This document shows, in pieces, positions 42,953-51,693 of a DNA stretch of 64,000 nucleotides (positions within the stretch are counted from its first letter, which is position 1; each line of letters opens with the position of its first letter). Source of the DNA: Haladaptatus sp. DYF46 (lineage in GTDB: Archaea > Halobacteriota > Halobacteria > Halobacteriales > Haladaptataceae); the NCBI RefSeq assembly GCF_021083305.1, contig NZ_JAJFAY010000001.1, positions 930,001-994,000 on the forward strand, read 5' to 3'. The notes under the pieces were generated by a model that saw only the letters and a program-made list of their open reading frames with translations, was not told where the DNA came from and made no database searches. Made by a program: the position numbers and the translations under genes.

Positions 42953-42968
42953 TCGGTTTTAAAACCGA
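42953..42968. promoter_or_regulatory. 16-nt perfect palindrome
   Basis: TCGGTTTTAAAACCGA between the end of the 96-aa gene (42993) and the RHH gene start, in AT-rich DNA. It may serve as a terminator of the 96-aa gene, as a TATA-centred operator, or both. Confidence 0.45.
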
Positions 42969-42992
42969 AGAAATGAAGACGTATCCGTCCGC

Positions 42993-43283
42993 TCACCGGT
43001 TGCCGAACATCTGGTCGAGCGAGTTGATGATGCTGCTCGGCTTCATCGACTCCAATCTCTGCTCCATCTTCTTCTGGTTGAAATAGCTGGCGAACGCGAG
43101 GATGGTCGGCGGCCACAGACCGATGAAGAGGCCGCGCTCGCGGTTCCCCCTGATGAAGAACTGGTGCCACGACAGGAGCACCGACGCCGCGGATGCGAGT
43201 ATCGCGATATCGGTCGTCGACTCCTGTGCCGCGTCCATCGCCGGACGCTCTCGGGTGCTGGTTCGTTGCTCTGATTCGGACAT
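42993..43283 (-). CDS. Small membrane protein of unknown function
   Basis: 96 aa. A Ser/Thr/Gln-rich N-terminus (about 25 aa), two predicted helices (about 25-45 and 52-68), then an amphipathic tail (NQKKMEQRLESMKPSSIINSLDQMFGN). The architecture is like small haloarchaeal membrane proteins of no known function. It is divergent from the molybdopterin gene. Confidence 0.6.
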   Translation of the reverse strand: MSESEQRTSTRERPAMDAAQESTTDIAILASAASVLLSWHQFFIRGNRERGLFIGLWPPTILAFASYFNQKKMEQRLESMKPSSIINSLDQMFGNR

Positions 43284-43339
43284 GCGTCAGTCGGTTGTGG
43301 CACGCCGTCCTTTGTTATTCAGGAGGTACCCAACGATAG

Positions 43340-43387
43340 GGTCGTGTTAGACGTCGATACGACCGTTACCCCGACGCTAACACGACC
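43340..43387. promoter_or_regulatory. Long inverted repeat upstream of the molybdopterin oxidoreductase gene
   Basis: GGTCGTGTTAG (43340-43350) pairs exactly with CTAACACGACC (43377-43387); inner GTCG/CGAC extends the helix to 15 bp with small bulges. It lies 60 nt before the + gene at 43447 and 57 nt before the divergent gene's ATG. It may be a regulator site or an RNA hairpin. Confidence 0.45.
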
Positions 43388-43446
43388 TTTCCCCGCGGCT
43401 GACCGCGTTCGGTACATCTACGTTTCCGGCCTCCCTGCGTTCGAGT

Positions 43447-44043
43447 ATGAGCGTTACGGACAGGACGAACATCCATCGCGAGTTCGACGGAGAGCGACTC
43501 CCGCCCGGACAACGGGAGACGAGCAAGTTCCCCGTCCTCTCGAAGGGGAGTACGCCCGAATGGGACCCCGAATCGTGGGAGTTTTCGGTCACTGGTGCGG
43601 TCGAGAACGAACTGACCTTCTCGTGGGAGGCATTCCGTGACCTGCCGAGCGAGACGCAGAAACAGGACTTCCACTGCGTCACCGGGTGGAGCAAGTTCGA
43701 CTGTGAGTTCACGGGCGTCACCTTCCCAACGCTCGCGGAGCGCGCGGGCCTGCGCGACGACGTGGTTCACGTGATGTTCTCCGCGCTCGACGGCTACACG
43801 ACGAACCTCCCGCTCGAAGACTGCATGCGCGACGACGTGTTGTTCGTCCGGGAGTACGATGGAGATTCGCTTCCCCGCGAACACGGCGGACCGCTTCGCG
43901 TCGTCACGCCCCACAAGTATGCTTATAAAGGATCGAAGTGGGTGAACGGTGTCGAGTTCCTCACCGAGCCCGAACGGGGATACTGGGAAAAGCGCGGGTA
44001 CTCCAACACCGCAAATCCGTGGAACGAGGAGCGATATAGTTAG
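43447..44043 (+). CDS. Sulfite-oxidase/MsrP-like molybdopterin-dependent oxidoreductase
   Basis: 198 aa, only the molybdopterin domain, no signal peptide. The Mo-coordinating Cys lies in DFHCVTGWSKFDCEFTGV; GYTTNLPLEDCMRDDVLFVREYDGDSLPREHGGPLRVVTPHKYAYKGSKWV is the family core. The lack of a Tat signal implies cytoplasmic action and makes a sulfite oxidase role unlikely; related small proteins of this group are of unknown substrate. Separated from menF by only 33 nt. Confidence 0.88.
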   Translation: MSVTDRTNIHREFDGERLPPGQRETSKFPVLSKGSTPEWDPESWEFSVTGAVENELTFSWEAFRDLPSETQKQDFHCVTGWSKFDCEFTGVTFPTLAERAGLRDDVVHVMFSALDGYTTNLPLEDCMRDDVLFVREYDGDSLPREHGGPLRVVTPHKYAYKGSKWVNGVEFLTEPERGYWEKRGYSNTANPWNEERYS

Positions 44044-44076
44044 GCTGAAGGGTCAGCGTTCCCGAGTTATCATCCA

Positions 44077-45405
44077 ATGCCACCGCATCGTGACGGTCAA
44101 CTGTCGGCGGGTTCTCCGCTCGTAACGAGGACGTGCAGGGTACCCGACGTTTCGTTTCGCTCGTTTCTCGCCGAGCGGGCGGCACCGCGTCTCTACTGGA
44201 CGTCGCCCGATGGCCTCGAAATCGCCGCAAGCGGCGCAACCGCACGCCTTTCCGCGGACGGCGGGCGTCGATTCGACGAGATTCGGGAGGACGCCGCGGA
44301 ACTCTTCGAGTCCGTGACGTGGGACGACGGACCGTGTCAGGCTCGTCCCCGTCTGTTCGGGGGATTTTCGTTCGATGCGGAACACGAACCGACGCCGCCG
44401 TGGGACGGGTTTCCCGGGGCGGAGTTCGTTCTGCCACGCGTCCAACTGACGCGGACGGAAACCGGAACGTGGCTCTCCGTCTCCGCCCGTGAGACGACCG
44501 AGGAGAGCGTCGAGGATATCCTCGGCGAGACGCGCACGGAGATAAAAACCCTGCCCACGATGCGACCCCGCAGCGACTCGCCGGGTATCGAATCGACCCA
44601 TCCCGTCACGGCGCGGGACGAGTGGTGTTCACAGATTCGCAACGTGACCGACCGGATTCGGGACGGCGAGTTGAAGAAAGTCGTCATCGCAACCGCGTTG
44701 AAGGTCAAACTCGACGAGTCCGTCGTCGTCCCTGACATCCTCGAACGCCTACGGACGTCCTATCCCGAATGCTATCGTTTTCTCGTCCAACCCTCCTCGT
44801 CGGGCGGGTTTTTCGGTGCACCCCCGGAGCGACTCGTCTCGTTCCGCGGCCAGACGGTCGAGACGGAGGCGCTCGCCGGGTCGGTCGGCAGGGGAGAAAC
44901 CCCCGAAGAGGACGACGAACTCGCCGCGGAACTCGCCGACAGCGAGAAGGTTCGGGAGGAACACGAACTCGTCGCCCAAACGATTCGCGACGGACTCGAA
45001 CCGCTCGCCTCCTCGGTCACGGTCGGCGAGCGGCGACTCAAGCGGCTGTCCACCATTCAACACCTACAGACGCCGATTTCGGCCGAGCTCGACGAAACCG
45101 AACACGTCCTCACGGTGGTCGAAGCGTTGCATCCGACCCCCGCGGTCGGCGGCCTCCCCCCGGAGGACGCCATGCGAACCATCCGAGAGACGGAACGGTT
45201 CGACCGCGGCTGGTACGCCTCGCCGGTCGGATGGTTCGACGCCGACGGCGACGGGGAGTTCGCGGTCGGCATCCGATCGGGCGTGGCGTCCGACGACCGC
45301 GTAACCCTCTTCGCCGGGAACGGCATCGTTGCCGACAGCGACCCGGAGGCGGAATGGGACGAGGTACGGTTGAAATTCCTGCCGATTCTGAACGAACTCG
45401 AATGA
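44077..45405 (+). CDS. menF: Isochorismate synthase
   Basis: 442 aa. Chorismate-binding domain in the C-terminal half: DGELKKVVIATALKVKL, PSSSGGFFGAPPERLVS, RLSTIQHLQTPISAEL-like segment, TPAVGGLPPEDAMRTIRETERFDRGWYASPVGWFDADGDGEFAVGIRSG, a full menaquinone/salicylate-synthase signature. It makes isochorismate, the first step to menaquinone, used by haloarchaeal respiration. It overlaps menD by 4 nt (ATGA). Confidence 0.93.
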   Translation: MPPHRDGQLSAGSPLVTRTCRVPDVSFRSFLAERAAPRLYWTSPDGLEIAASGATARLSADGGRRFDEIREDAAELFESVTWDDGPCQARPRLFGGFSFDAEHEPTPPWDGFPGAEFVLPRVQLTRTETGTWLSVSARETTEESVEDILGETRTEIKTLPTMRPRSDSPGIESTHPVTARDEWCSQIRNVTDRIRDGELKKVVIATALKVKLDESVVVPDILERLRTSYPECYRFLVQPSSSGGFFGAPPERLVSFRGQTVETEALAGSVGRGETPEEDDELAAELADSEKVREEHELVAQTIRDGLEPLASSVTVGERRLKRLSTIQHLQTPISAELDETEHVLTVVEALHPTPAVGGLPPEDAMRTIRETERFDRGWYASPVGWFDADGDGEFAVGIRSGVASDDRVTLFAGNGIVADSDPEAEWDEVRLKFLPILNELE

Positions 45406-47156
45406 CACATCCCAACCGAAACACGCAGTGGGCCGAAACGTTCGTGGACGAATTGGCCGCGAGTGGCGTCGACGCCGTCTGTCTCGCCCCGGGCAGTCGC
45501 TCGACACCGTTGACCGTCGCGTTCGCCCGGTGCGACGATATCGAAGTATTCTCCCATCTGGACGAGCGCTCGGCGGCGTTCTTCGCCCTCGGCCGGGCGA
45601 AACGCACGGGAAAACCCACACCCCTCGTCTGCACGTCGGGAACCGCGGCCGCGAACTTCCATCCCGCGGTCATCGAGGCGGACAGGGCGCGAGTTCCGAT
45701 GCTCGTCTGCACGGCCGACCGACCGCCGGAGCTCCGCGACAGCGGCGCGAATCAGACCGTCGATCAGGAGAAACTGTACGGAAGCGCGGTTCGCTGGTAC
45801 GCCGACGTGGCCGAACCGGAGGCGACCGGGAGAAAACTCCGCTATCTTCGGACGACCGCCGCCCGAGCGCTCGGGTCGGCGACGGGAACCCCGCCGGGGC
45901 CGGTTCACCTGAACTTCCCGTTCCGAAAGCCGCTCGAACCCGTCGAAGTCGAGGGCGACGTCCCCGAGTCGTTCGCGGCAGAGAATCCGCTCGCGGCACG
46001 GGGGCGCGACGGTCCGTTCGTCTCCGTCTCGAACGGCGTCCCGGAACTGGACTCCGCCGCGTTCTCACGGGTCGTCGATGCCGTGACCGACGCCGAACGC
46101 GGACTGCTCGTGGCCGGTCCCGCCGACGCCCCGACGCCCGAGCGTTCCGCGTTGGCGGCGCTGGCCGACGCGACCGGATTTCCAGTCCTCGCGGACCCGC
46201 TCTCGGGCCATCGGTTCGGACACGACAGACCCATCGTCGGTGGCTACGATTCGTACCTCGTCCCCGACGTCACCGAGGAGTGGCCCGACCCCGACGTCGT
46301 GATTCGATTCGGCGCGTCTTCGACCTCGAAAACCCTGCGTCAGTACCTCGAACGCGTCGAAAGCCGCCAGTTCGTCGTTGACTCGGCCGGCGGTTGGCGC
46401 GAAGCGAGTTTCACCGCGACGGACCTTCTCGTGGCCGACCCGACGCGGTTGGCCCGGCGACTCGCCGACGAAATCGGGTCCGAGAAGGCCGAAAACGAAA
46501 CGTGGGCGGCGCGGTTCGAACGCGCCGAGTCCGAACACTGGTCGCTGGTCGCGGACGCCGAGGAACACTTCGAGGGCAACCTCCTCGCGTCCGTCGCACG
46601 GAGGCTTCCGGACCCGGCGACCGTGTTCGTCTCCAACAGCATGCCGGTCCGGGATTTGGACCGCTTCGCCGCTCCCCGGTCCGCCGACGTGACGGTGCTC
46701 GGCAACCGCGGGGCGAGCGGTATCGACGGCATCATCAGTTCGGCGTTGGGTGCCGGGAGCGCAACGGACGACCCCCTCGTCCTCGTCACCGGTGACCTCG
46801 CGTACTATCACGACATGAACGGCCTGCTCGCCCTCGACCGCTGTGGCGTGGACGCGACAATCGTCGAAATCAACAACGACGGCGGCGGCATCTTCCACAT
46901 GCTCCCCATCGAATCGTTCGACCCGCCGTTCACCGGGCAGTTCAGAACGCCACACGGTCTCGATTACGAGGCGACGGGCGACCTCTACGGCTTGGATTTC
47001 GAGCGCGTGGAAACGCTTTCGGCATTTCGGGATGCGTTTTCGAACTCCCTCGACAGTTCGGGGACGCAAGTCATCGAAGTCCGAACGACCGCCGAAACGA
47101 GCCATCGGTTTCGGGAAGGGCTTCAGGACCGCCTCGTCGATGAACTTCGGCCCTGA
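45402..47156 (+). CDS. menD: SEPHCHC synthase (MenD)
   Basis: 584 aa; ThDP-dependent enzyme condensing isochorismate and 2-oxoglutarate. N-terminal PYR domain begins WAETFVDELAASGVDAVCLAPGSRSTPLTVAF with the catalytic Glu in SHLDERSAAFFALG. The PP domain (about 460-500) holds the GD...NN motif: GDLAYYHDMNGLLAL...VEINNDGGGIF. Its open frame extends far upstream in another frame relation with menF; the ATG at 45402 overlapping the menF stop is chosen. Other men genes (menB, menE, menA) are not beside it. Confidence 0.94.
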   Translation: MTHPNRNTQWAETFVDELAASGVDAVCLAPGSRSTPLTVAFARCDDIEVFSHLDERSAAFFALGRAKRTGKPTPLVCTSGTAAANFHPAVIEADRARVPMLVCTADRPPELRDSGANQTVDQEKLYGSAVRWYADVAEPEATGRKLRYLRTTAARALGSATGTPPGPVHLNFPFRKPLEPVEVEGDVPESFAAENPLAARGRDGPFVSVSNGVPELDSAAFSRVVDAVTDAERGLLVAGPADAPTPERSALAALADATGFPVLADPLSGHRFGHDRPIVGGYDSYLVPDVTEEWPDPDVVIRFGASSTSKTLRQYLERVESRQFVVDSAGGWREASFTATDLLVADPTRLARRLADEIGSEKAENETWAARFERAESEHWSLVADAEEHFEGNLLASVARRLPDPATVFVSNSMPVRDLDRFAAPRSADVTVLGNRGASGIDGIISSALGAGSATDDPLVLVTGDLAYYHDMNGLLALDRCGVDATIVEINNDGGGIFHMLPIESFDPPFTGQFRTPHGLDYEATGDLYGLDFERVETLSAFRDAFSNSLDSSGTQVIEVRTTAETSHRFREGLQDRLVDELRP

Positions 47157-47160
47157 TTTC

Positions 47161-47400
47161 CTACTCTCGCTCCCGTTGCTGTTCGGTTCCCTCTCTCCCT
47201 TCCAGTTCTGTTCGTAGTTCCTCCACCTCGTTTTTGAGTTCGTCCACGTCCTCCTTCGTGGCAGTGCTCCCGTTCATCCGACGGTAGAGCAGGAACATGC
47301 CCCCGAAGATTGTCAACGGTATGCCGAACAGCATGAGCGCTGTGATGAAGATGACTACCAGTTCCGCGCCACCCGGAACGGGACCGAACAGGGGAATCAT
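47161..47400 (-). CDS. Small membrane protein with coiled coil
   Basis: 79 aa from ATG 47400 (open from 47442). One to two helices (about 10-38), then a Glu/Arg-rich coiled coil (KEDVDELKNEVEELRTELEGRE). The composition resembles TatA-like or phage-shock small proteins, but it lacks the TatA N-terminal pattern. It converges tail-to-tail with menD. Confidence 0.6.
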   Translation of the reverse strand: MIPLFGPVPGGAELVVIFITALMLFGIPLTIFGGMFLLYRRMNGSTATKEDVDELKNEVEELRTELEGREGTEQQRERE

Positions 47401-47438
47401 ACCGTTCGGTTGACAACGAAACGGCAAAAGTCTCGTGG

Positions 47439-48680
47439 TCACGCCCCCACCACGAGCGGCCCCATCAACACCCCCATCAGATGCACGCGCCGACAGCCCA
47501 ATCGCGGCGGGAGCACCCCGAGAACGGCGCTACAAACGAACAACCAGGCGCCGAGGAGGTTCGCGAACAGAAACGACGCCGCGACCAACAAACAGAGGAC
47601 TCCCACGGAAAGCCGTCGGTAATCCATTCGACCCACCGTTTCGAGATACGTGTCGCCGAGCAGAAGCACGAGAACGAATCCGACGAGTCCGGCGATGGCC
47701 GCGCTGACGAGGAGCATCGGAAGGTCGAGCGGCGCGTTCGTCTCCCGGAGCGCGACCATCACGCCGGTCCGCGGAGTGCCGAGCGAGACGAGGGCGAAGA
47801 GCGCGAAAATCGTGTTGGCTGTGTTGACGCCGCTGCTCGCGACGATGAAGCCCCGTGCTTCGGTTCGGTTCGGGACGAGCGCGAGCGCGAGAACCGCTGC
47901 AATCGCGCTCGAAACACCGGGGAGATACCCGACGATTGCTCCGGCGAACGCACCCGCGAGCGCGGTGATTAGTATCATGGTTCGCGGCATCGTGAGCGCC
48001 GACCCCTCCTGTTCCGGGACACCGGTTCCGCCCATCGCGTCCACGAGAACGGGTGCGCCGAACAGCCCCGCGAACAGCGGCGTGAGGACGCTTCCGACGC
48101 CGAGCGGTGCGCTCGGCGACAGCGGCAGCGCGAGGATGCCGAGGACTGCACTCGCGGAAAACGCCACGACGCCCCCGACTTTCCCCCGTGTCGTCGGTTC
48201 CGTAAGCACCAGAAATCCCGCGGTACCGAGGAGGAGCAGCGGAAGATGGTCCCGAAGCAGCGGATACGCGCCCGTCATGACCGTCGTCACGGGGAACGCG
48301 AGCGGCACCGCGATGGCAACCGCGAGCCCGCTTCCTAACGCTGAGAGTCGAATCGCCTCCCGACCCTGTCCCTCGATGACGAGCCGGTGGCCGGGAAGTG
48401 CGCTCGCCGCCATCACGGGGTCCGGAACCCCGAGCGCGAGCGCCGGAACCACGTCGAGAAACGAGTGGACGACGCCCGCGGCGATGATGGCCGCGCCGAC
48501 GAGTTTCGGCGGGCCGGTTATCGACGTCGCCATGGACGCCAGCAACAGCGCGAGGTTGTTGACGTGAATCCCCGGCGTCAACCCGCTTATCGTCCCGATT
48601 CCGACGCCACCGAGGACGAACGCCAGCGTCGTCCCCGTCGCCGCCGGGTCCAACAGCAACCGCGTTCCGAACACCTCCAT
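47439..48680 (-). CDS. TctA/DUF112-like membrane permease (orphan)
   Basis: 413 aa with about ten membrane helices. The conserved motif GLTPGIHVNNLALLLAS resembles the TctA glycine/proline signature GxxPGLxxxxTxxxLLP; a second copy is GYLPGVSSAIAAVLAL (about 250). It belongs to the tripartite tricarboxylate transporter family as an orphan: no TctB or TctC (binding protein) in the window. The archaeal function is unknown. Confidence 0.8.
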   Translation of the reverse strand: MEVFGTRLLLDPAATGTTLAFVLGGVGIGTISGLTPGIHVNNLALLLASMATSITGPPKLVGAAIIAAGVVHSFLDVVPALALGVPDPVMAASALPGHRLVIEGQGREAIRLSALGSGLAVAIAVPLAFPVTTVMTGAYPLLRDHLPLLLLGTAGFLVLTEPTTRGKVGGVVAFSASAVLGILALPLSPSAPLGVGSVLTPLFAGLFGAPVLVDAMGGTGVPEQEGSALTMPRTMILITALAGAFAGAIVGYLPGVSSAIAAVLALALVPNRTEARGFIVASSGVNTANTIFALFALVSLGTPRTGVMVALRETNAPLDLPMLLVSAAIAGLVGFVLVLLLGDTYLETVGRMDYRRLSVGVLCLLVAASFLFANLLGAWLFVCSAVLGVLPPRLGCRRVHLMGVLMGPLVVGA

Positions 48681-48771
48681 CGAGACGGAGTGGTCCCGGT
48701 TTCGTATTTAAACGTTGGCAGCCGCTGGTCGGGGAGTATGCGAAAGAAAATTCCGAGTTGAGAGTCCGTGT

Positions 48772-49098
48772 TTAGCCGAAGAGTTCGCCGAGGCCCTCGC
48801 CACCGGCGTCCTCGTCCTCGTCGTCCTCTTCTTCTTCCTCTGCGGCTTCCTCTTCTTCGACTTCGTCGGCGCCTTCGTCGTCGCCTCCGGCGGGAGCGGC
48901 GGACGCTCCACCGGCGGGGACGGCGGCGGCCTGTTCGACGGCCTCCTCGATGTCCACGTCTTCGAGTGCGGCGACGAGCGCCTTGACGCGGGATTCTTCG
49001 ACATCGACGCCCGCAGCGTCGAGGACGTCCGTGAGGTTTTCTTCGTTGATCTCTTCGCCCGATTCGTTCAGGATGAGTGCAGCGTAAACGTATTCCAT
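48772..49098 (-). CDS. rpl12: Ribosomal protein P1 (L12ae) of the large-subunit stalk
   Basis: 108 aa. N-terminal dimerisation helices ([31 protein letters not shown]), Ala/Gly hinge and a long acidic Glu/Asp tail ending EGLGELFG, the factor-binding end shared with L10. It is downstream of L10 by 6 nt in the L1-L10-P1 operon. Confidence 0.96.
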   Translation of the reverse strand: MEYVYAALILNESGEEINEENLTDVLDAAGVDVEESRVKALVAALEDVDIEEAVEQAAAVPAGGASAAPAGGDDEGADEVEEEEAAEEEEEDDEDEDAGGEGLGELFG

Positions 49099-49104
49099 TG
49101 TTAG

Positions 49105-50136
49105 TTATCCGAACATAGCGCCGAGGCCTGCTCCTGCGTCTTCGTCGTCGTCATCGTCGTCATCGTCTTCAGGCTCGGCTTCAGTTGCTTCTTCGTCAGT
49201 CGATTCTTCTTCCTCGGCCGCGCCGCCAGTCGCCGGTGCTTCGACACCGCGAAGCTCCTCGGGCAGCGCGTCCTCGTCGTCGATTTGTGCGGCAAGTGCG
49301 CGCAGTTGCGCGTCCGCCTTGCTCACGAGGTCCGGAACGACGTCCGGGCTCTCGATGGCGGCCTGCAGACCGAGGCTCTTGGCCTCGCCGGTCGCCTTCG
49401 AGATGAGCAGCGGTGCGGTCTGCTCGGTCGGATACACCGCGTTGACGGAGAGGTTGCGGGCAAAGGCCGCAGCCGTCTCGATGTCCGCGCGGTACTCGTC
49501 CATATCGATGGCGAGTTCGTCCGACTCGAACATGACGCCGTCGGAGTAGACGGCGCGCAGGTCGAGACCGACCTCTTTGGGCTCCATGCCGAGTTCGGAG
49601 AGAACGTTCGCGAGTTCCTCCGAAACCTCGTCACCTTCCTCCGCGACGAGGCTGTCCTCGGTCACGTGGATGGAGCCGTCCATGATCCGTGCGGATGCGC
49701 CGGCCTGCTGGAGTTCGCCGACGAACGGTCCGGGGTCGACACCCGTGTCGCCCTCGGGGATGAGGATGTCGTTCGGGGAAGTCTCGCCGGCCGAGATGGG
49801 TGCCGGGCTCTTCGAGGCTTCCAGTTCCTTGTACAGCCCGAACGGGTTGTCGTTCGTGCCGATGAGGCCGATTTGGCCGGAGACGTACTCTTCGAGGTCC
49901 TCGAAGCCATCGCCGACCGAATCGAGCGCGCGCCTCACCAGCGTGTTACGGCTGACGCGGAGTTCCGCGCTTCCGTGAAGGCCGCGACGCATGTTCTGGA
50001 GCTGTCGGCTCGGAATGCCGGTGATGTTGACGACGCCGACACTGTTGTAGTTCTCGACGAAGTCCGTCAGCTCATCGACTTCCTCACGCTTCCACTCCGG
50101 AATCGTTTCGGTCTTGCGTTCGGCTTCTGCGGACAT
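49105..50136 (-). CDS. rpl10: Ribosomal protein L10 (P0)
   Basis: 343 aa. The N-terminal rRNA-binding domain has [41 protein letters not shown]; the archaeal/eukaryal insertion follows; the P1-binding helices occupy about 230-290; and the acidic tail ends [11 protein letters not shown]. It anchors P1 dimers on the stalk. It follows L1 by 1 nt. Confidence 0.96.
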   Translation of the reverse strand: MSAEAERKTETIPEWKREEVDELTDFVENYNSVGVVNITGIPSRQLQNMRRGLHGSAELRVSRNTLVRRALDSVGDGFEDLEEYVSGQIGLIGTNDNPFGLYKELEASKSPAPISAGETSPNDILIPEGDTGVDPGPFVGELQQAGASARIMDGSIHVTEDSLVAEEGDEVSEELANVLSELGMEPKEVGLDLRAVYSDGVMFESDELAIDMDEYRADIETAAAFARNLSVNAVYPTEQTAPLLISKATGEAKSLGLQAAIESPDVVPDLVSKADAQLRALAAQIDDEDALPEELRGVEAPATGGAAEEEESTDEEATEAEPEDDDDDDDDEDAGAGLGAMFG

Positions 50137-50137
50137 T

Positions 50138-50776
50138 CTAGGCTACCTCCACCGACGGACCCATCGTCGTTTTCACGTAGATAGTATCCACGTTGAGCGG
50201 TCCTTTCTCCAAGTTGGAGTGCAGACGTCGAACGATAACGTCGATGTTCTCGGAGATGTCCTCCGCGGACATGTCCTCTGCGCCGACGAGCGTGTGGAAC
50301 GTTCGTCGGTCGCCGCTCCGAAGCTGGACGGTGTTTTTCATCCGGTTGACGGTTTCGACGACATCGTCGTCGGGTTGCAACGGCGTCGGCATCTTACCGC
50401 GCGGGCCGAGGACGGTACCGAGGTAGCGACCGATGTCTTGCATCATCGACGCCTCGGCGATGAAGAAGTCCGTGTCGCCCGCGAGGTCTTTTGCCGCGTC
50501 GTTGTCGTCGCCAAGGTCCTCCAAGTCGTCGCCCGAGAGAACGTCGTCCGCGACGTCCTCGGCACGAAGGGCGGTTTCACCCTCCGCGAAAACGACGATT
50601 TTGGTGTCTTGGCCGGTTCCGGACGGGAGTACGATACTCTCGTCTACACGATTCGACGGATCGTTTAAATCGAGGTCGCGCAGGTTGATTGCGAGGTCCA
50701 CCGTTTCGCGGAAATTCCGCTGGGGGGAGTCCTCGAGTGCGCGAGAGACTGCTTGCTCTATCTCATTATTTGCCAT
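50138..50776 (-). CDS. rpl1: Ribosomal protein L1
   Basis: 212 aa. Sequence [47 protein letters not shown] and [19 protein letters not shown] motif ([20 protein letters not shown]) mark the two-domain L1. In archaea L1 can repress its own operon by binding the leader, which is visible here (50781-50841). Confidence 0.96.
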   Translation of the reverse strand: MANNEIEQAVSRALEDSPQRNFRETVDLAINLRDLDLNDPSNRVDESIVLPSGTGQDTKIVVFAEGETALRAEDVADDVLSGDDLEDLGDDNDAAKDLAGDTDFFIAEASMMQDIGRYLGTVLGPRGKMPTPLQPDDDVVETVNRMKNTVQLRSGDRRTFHTLVGAEDMSAEDISENIDVIVRRLHSNLEKGPLNVDTIYVKTTMGPSVEVA

Positions 50777-50780
50777 CGTT

Positions 50781-50841
50781 CACCTCCGTAGTACGCAGGA
50801 ATGCTCCTACGGGTCAGTGAAACAGGCCATGCCTGTCTCAC
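50781..50841 (-). promoter_or_regulatory. L1-operon mRNA leader: two hairpins and Shine-Dalgarno
   Basis: On the minus strand GTGAGACAGGC-ATG-GCCTGTTTCAC (50817-50841) forms an 11-bp stem, followed by CCGTAG...CTACGG (50786-50812). The latter overlaps the first bases of the Shine-Dalgarno GGAGGTG (50781-50787), 4 nt before ATG 50776. It resembles the L1-binding site on 23S rRNA used for autoregulation in archaea. The TATA box is TTTAAG at about 50863-50870. Confidence 0.65.
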
Positions 50842-50948
50842 CCGAATTTAACGGATGCGGAACTTAAACCCGTCGAACCATTTCGGGTCGGACGGCCGGT
50901 AGAGCCGTCACTGGTTTGCGGTTTGGGGTCGCATCACAGTCACGAACG

Positions 50949-51677
50949 ATGACGACGATGACGCTGTTCACGGGCATCGTGGCAGTCGCGCTGGCGTCCG
51001 TCCACTTAGCTGCTGGCCGAGTGCGGGCGTTTCGTTCGATTCCACGGAACTACTGGCTCTCGATAGCCGGGGGTGCATCGGTCGCGTACGTCTTCGTCCA
51101 CATCCTCCCCGACCTCAAAGGGGGAACGATACTCGAATCGGTACCGCTTCTGGCGGGATTCTTCGAACGACACGTCTATCTCGTCGCGCTCGTCGGGTTC
51201 TCGTTGTTCTACGGAATGGAACGGCTCGCCGAGGAAACGGGCCGCCACGTGGACGTTCGCCCGGAGGTAAACATGAGCGTCTTCTGGATTCATACGGGTG
51301 CGTTCACGGTATACAACATGCTTATCGGCTATCTCCTCGTTCACCGTGAACAACCGGGAACCGTGGGTCTTCTGCTGTATGCCACCGCGATGGGGCTGCA
51401 CTTCATCGTCAACGATTACGGCCTTCGAAAGCACCATCGAAACACGTACGACCGAATCGGACGCTGGGTACTCGCCGCGGCAGTGGTGGTAGGATGGGGC
51501 ATCGGCATCAACACGCACGTCGACGAAGCCGTCGTGAACACGCTCTTTGCGTTCCTCGCTGGCGGCGTGATTCTGAACGTCATCAAAGAGGAGTTGCCGG
51601 AAGAACGCCGGAGCCGCTTCTGGGCGTTCGCGGCCGGTGCCGGTAGCTACTCGGCGATACTGCTGTTCGTAACGTAG
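50949..51677 (+). CDS. Seven-helix membrane protein (ZIP-like motif), unknown
   Basis: 242 aa from ATG 50949 (an open upstream extension from 50916 would be short and non-hydrophobic). About seven helices; AYVFVHILPDLKGG resembles the H-x-L-P-D/E of ZIP metal transporters, and ATAMGLHFIVNDYGLRKHH supplies His/Asp residues. Assignment to ZIP is weak. It interrupts the usual L11-L1 adjacency, reading against both. Confidence 0.65.
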   Translation: MTTMTLFTGIVAVALASVHLAAGRVRAFRSIPRNYWLSIAGGASVAYVFVHILPDLKGGTILESVPLLAGFFERHVYLVALVGFSLFYGMERLAEETGRHVDVRPEVNMSVFWIHTGAFTVYNMLIGYLLVHREQPGTVGLLLYATAMGLHFIVNDYGLRKHHRNTYDRIGRWVLAAAVVVGWGIGINTHVDEAVVNTLFAFLAGGVILNVIKEELPEERRSRFWAFAAGAGSYSAILLFVT

Positions 51678-51693
51678 CGGAAGAAAAATTGAG

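Noticed and set aside
44769..45401. 5' extension of the menD frame
   Set aside because: Different frame of menF; MenD homology begins only at ATG 45402, which overlaps the menF stop.
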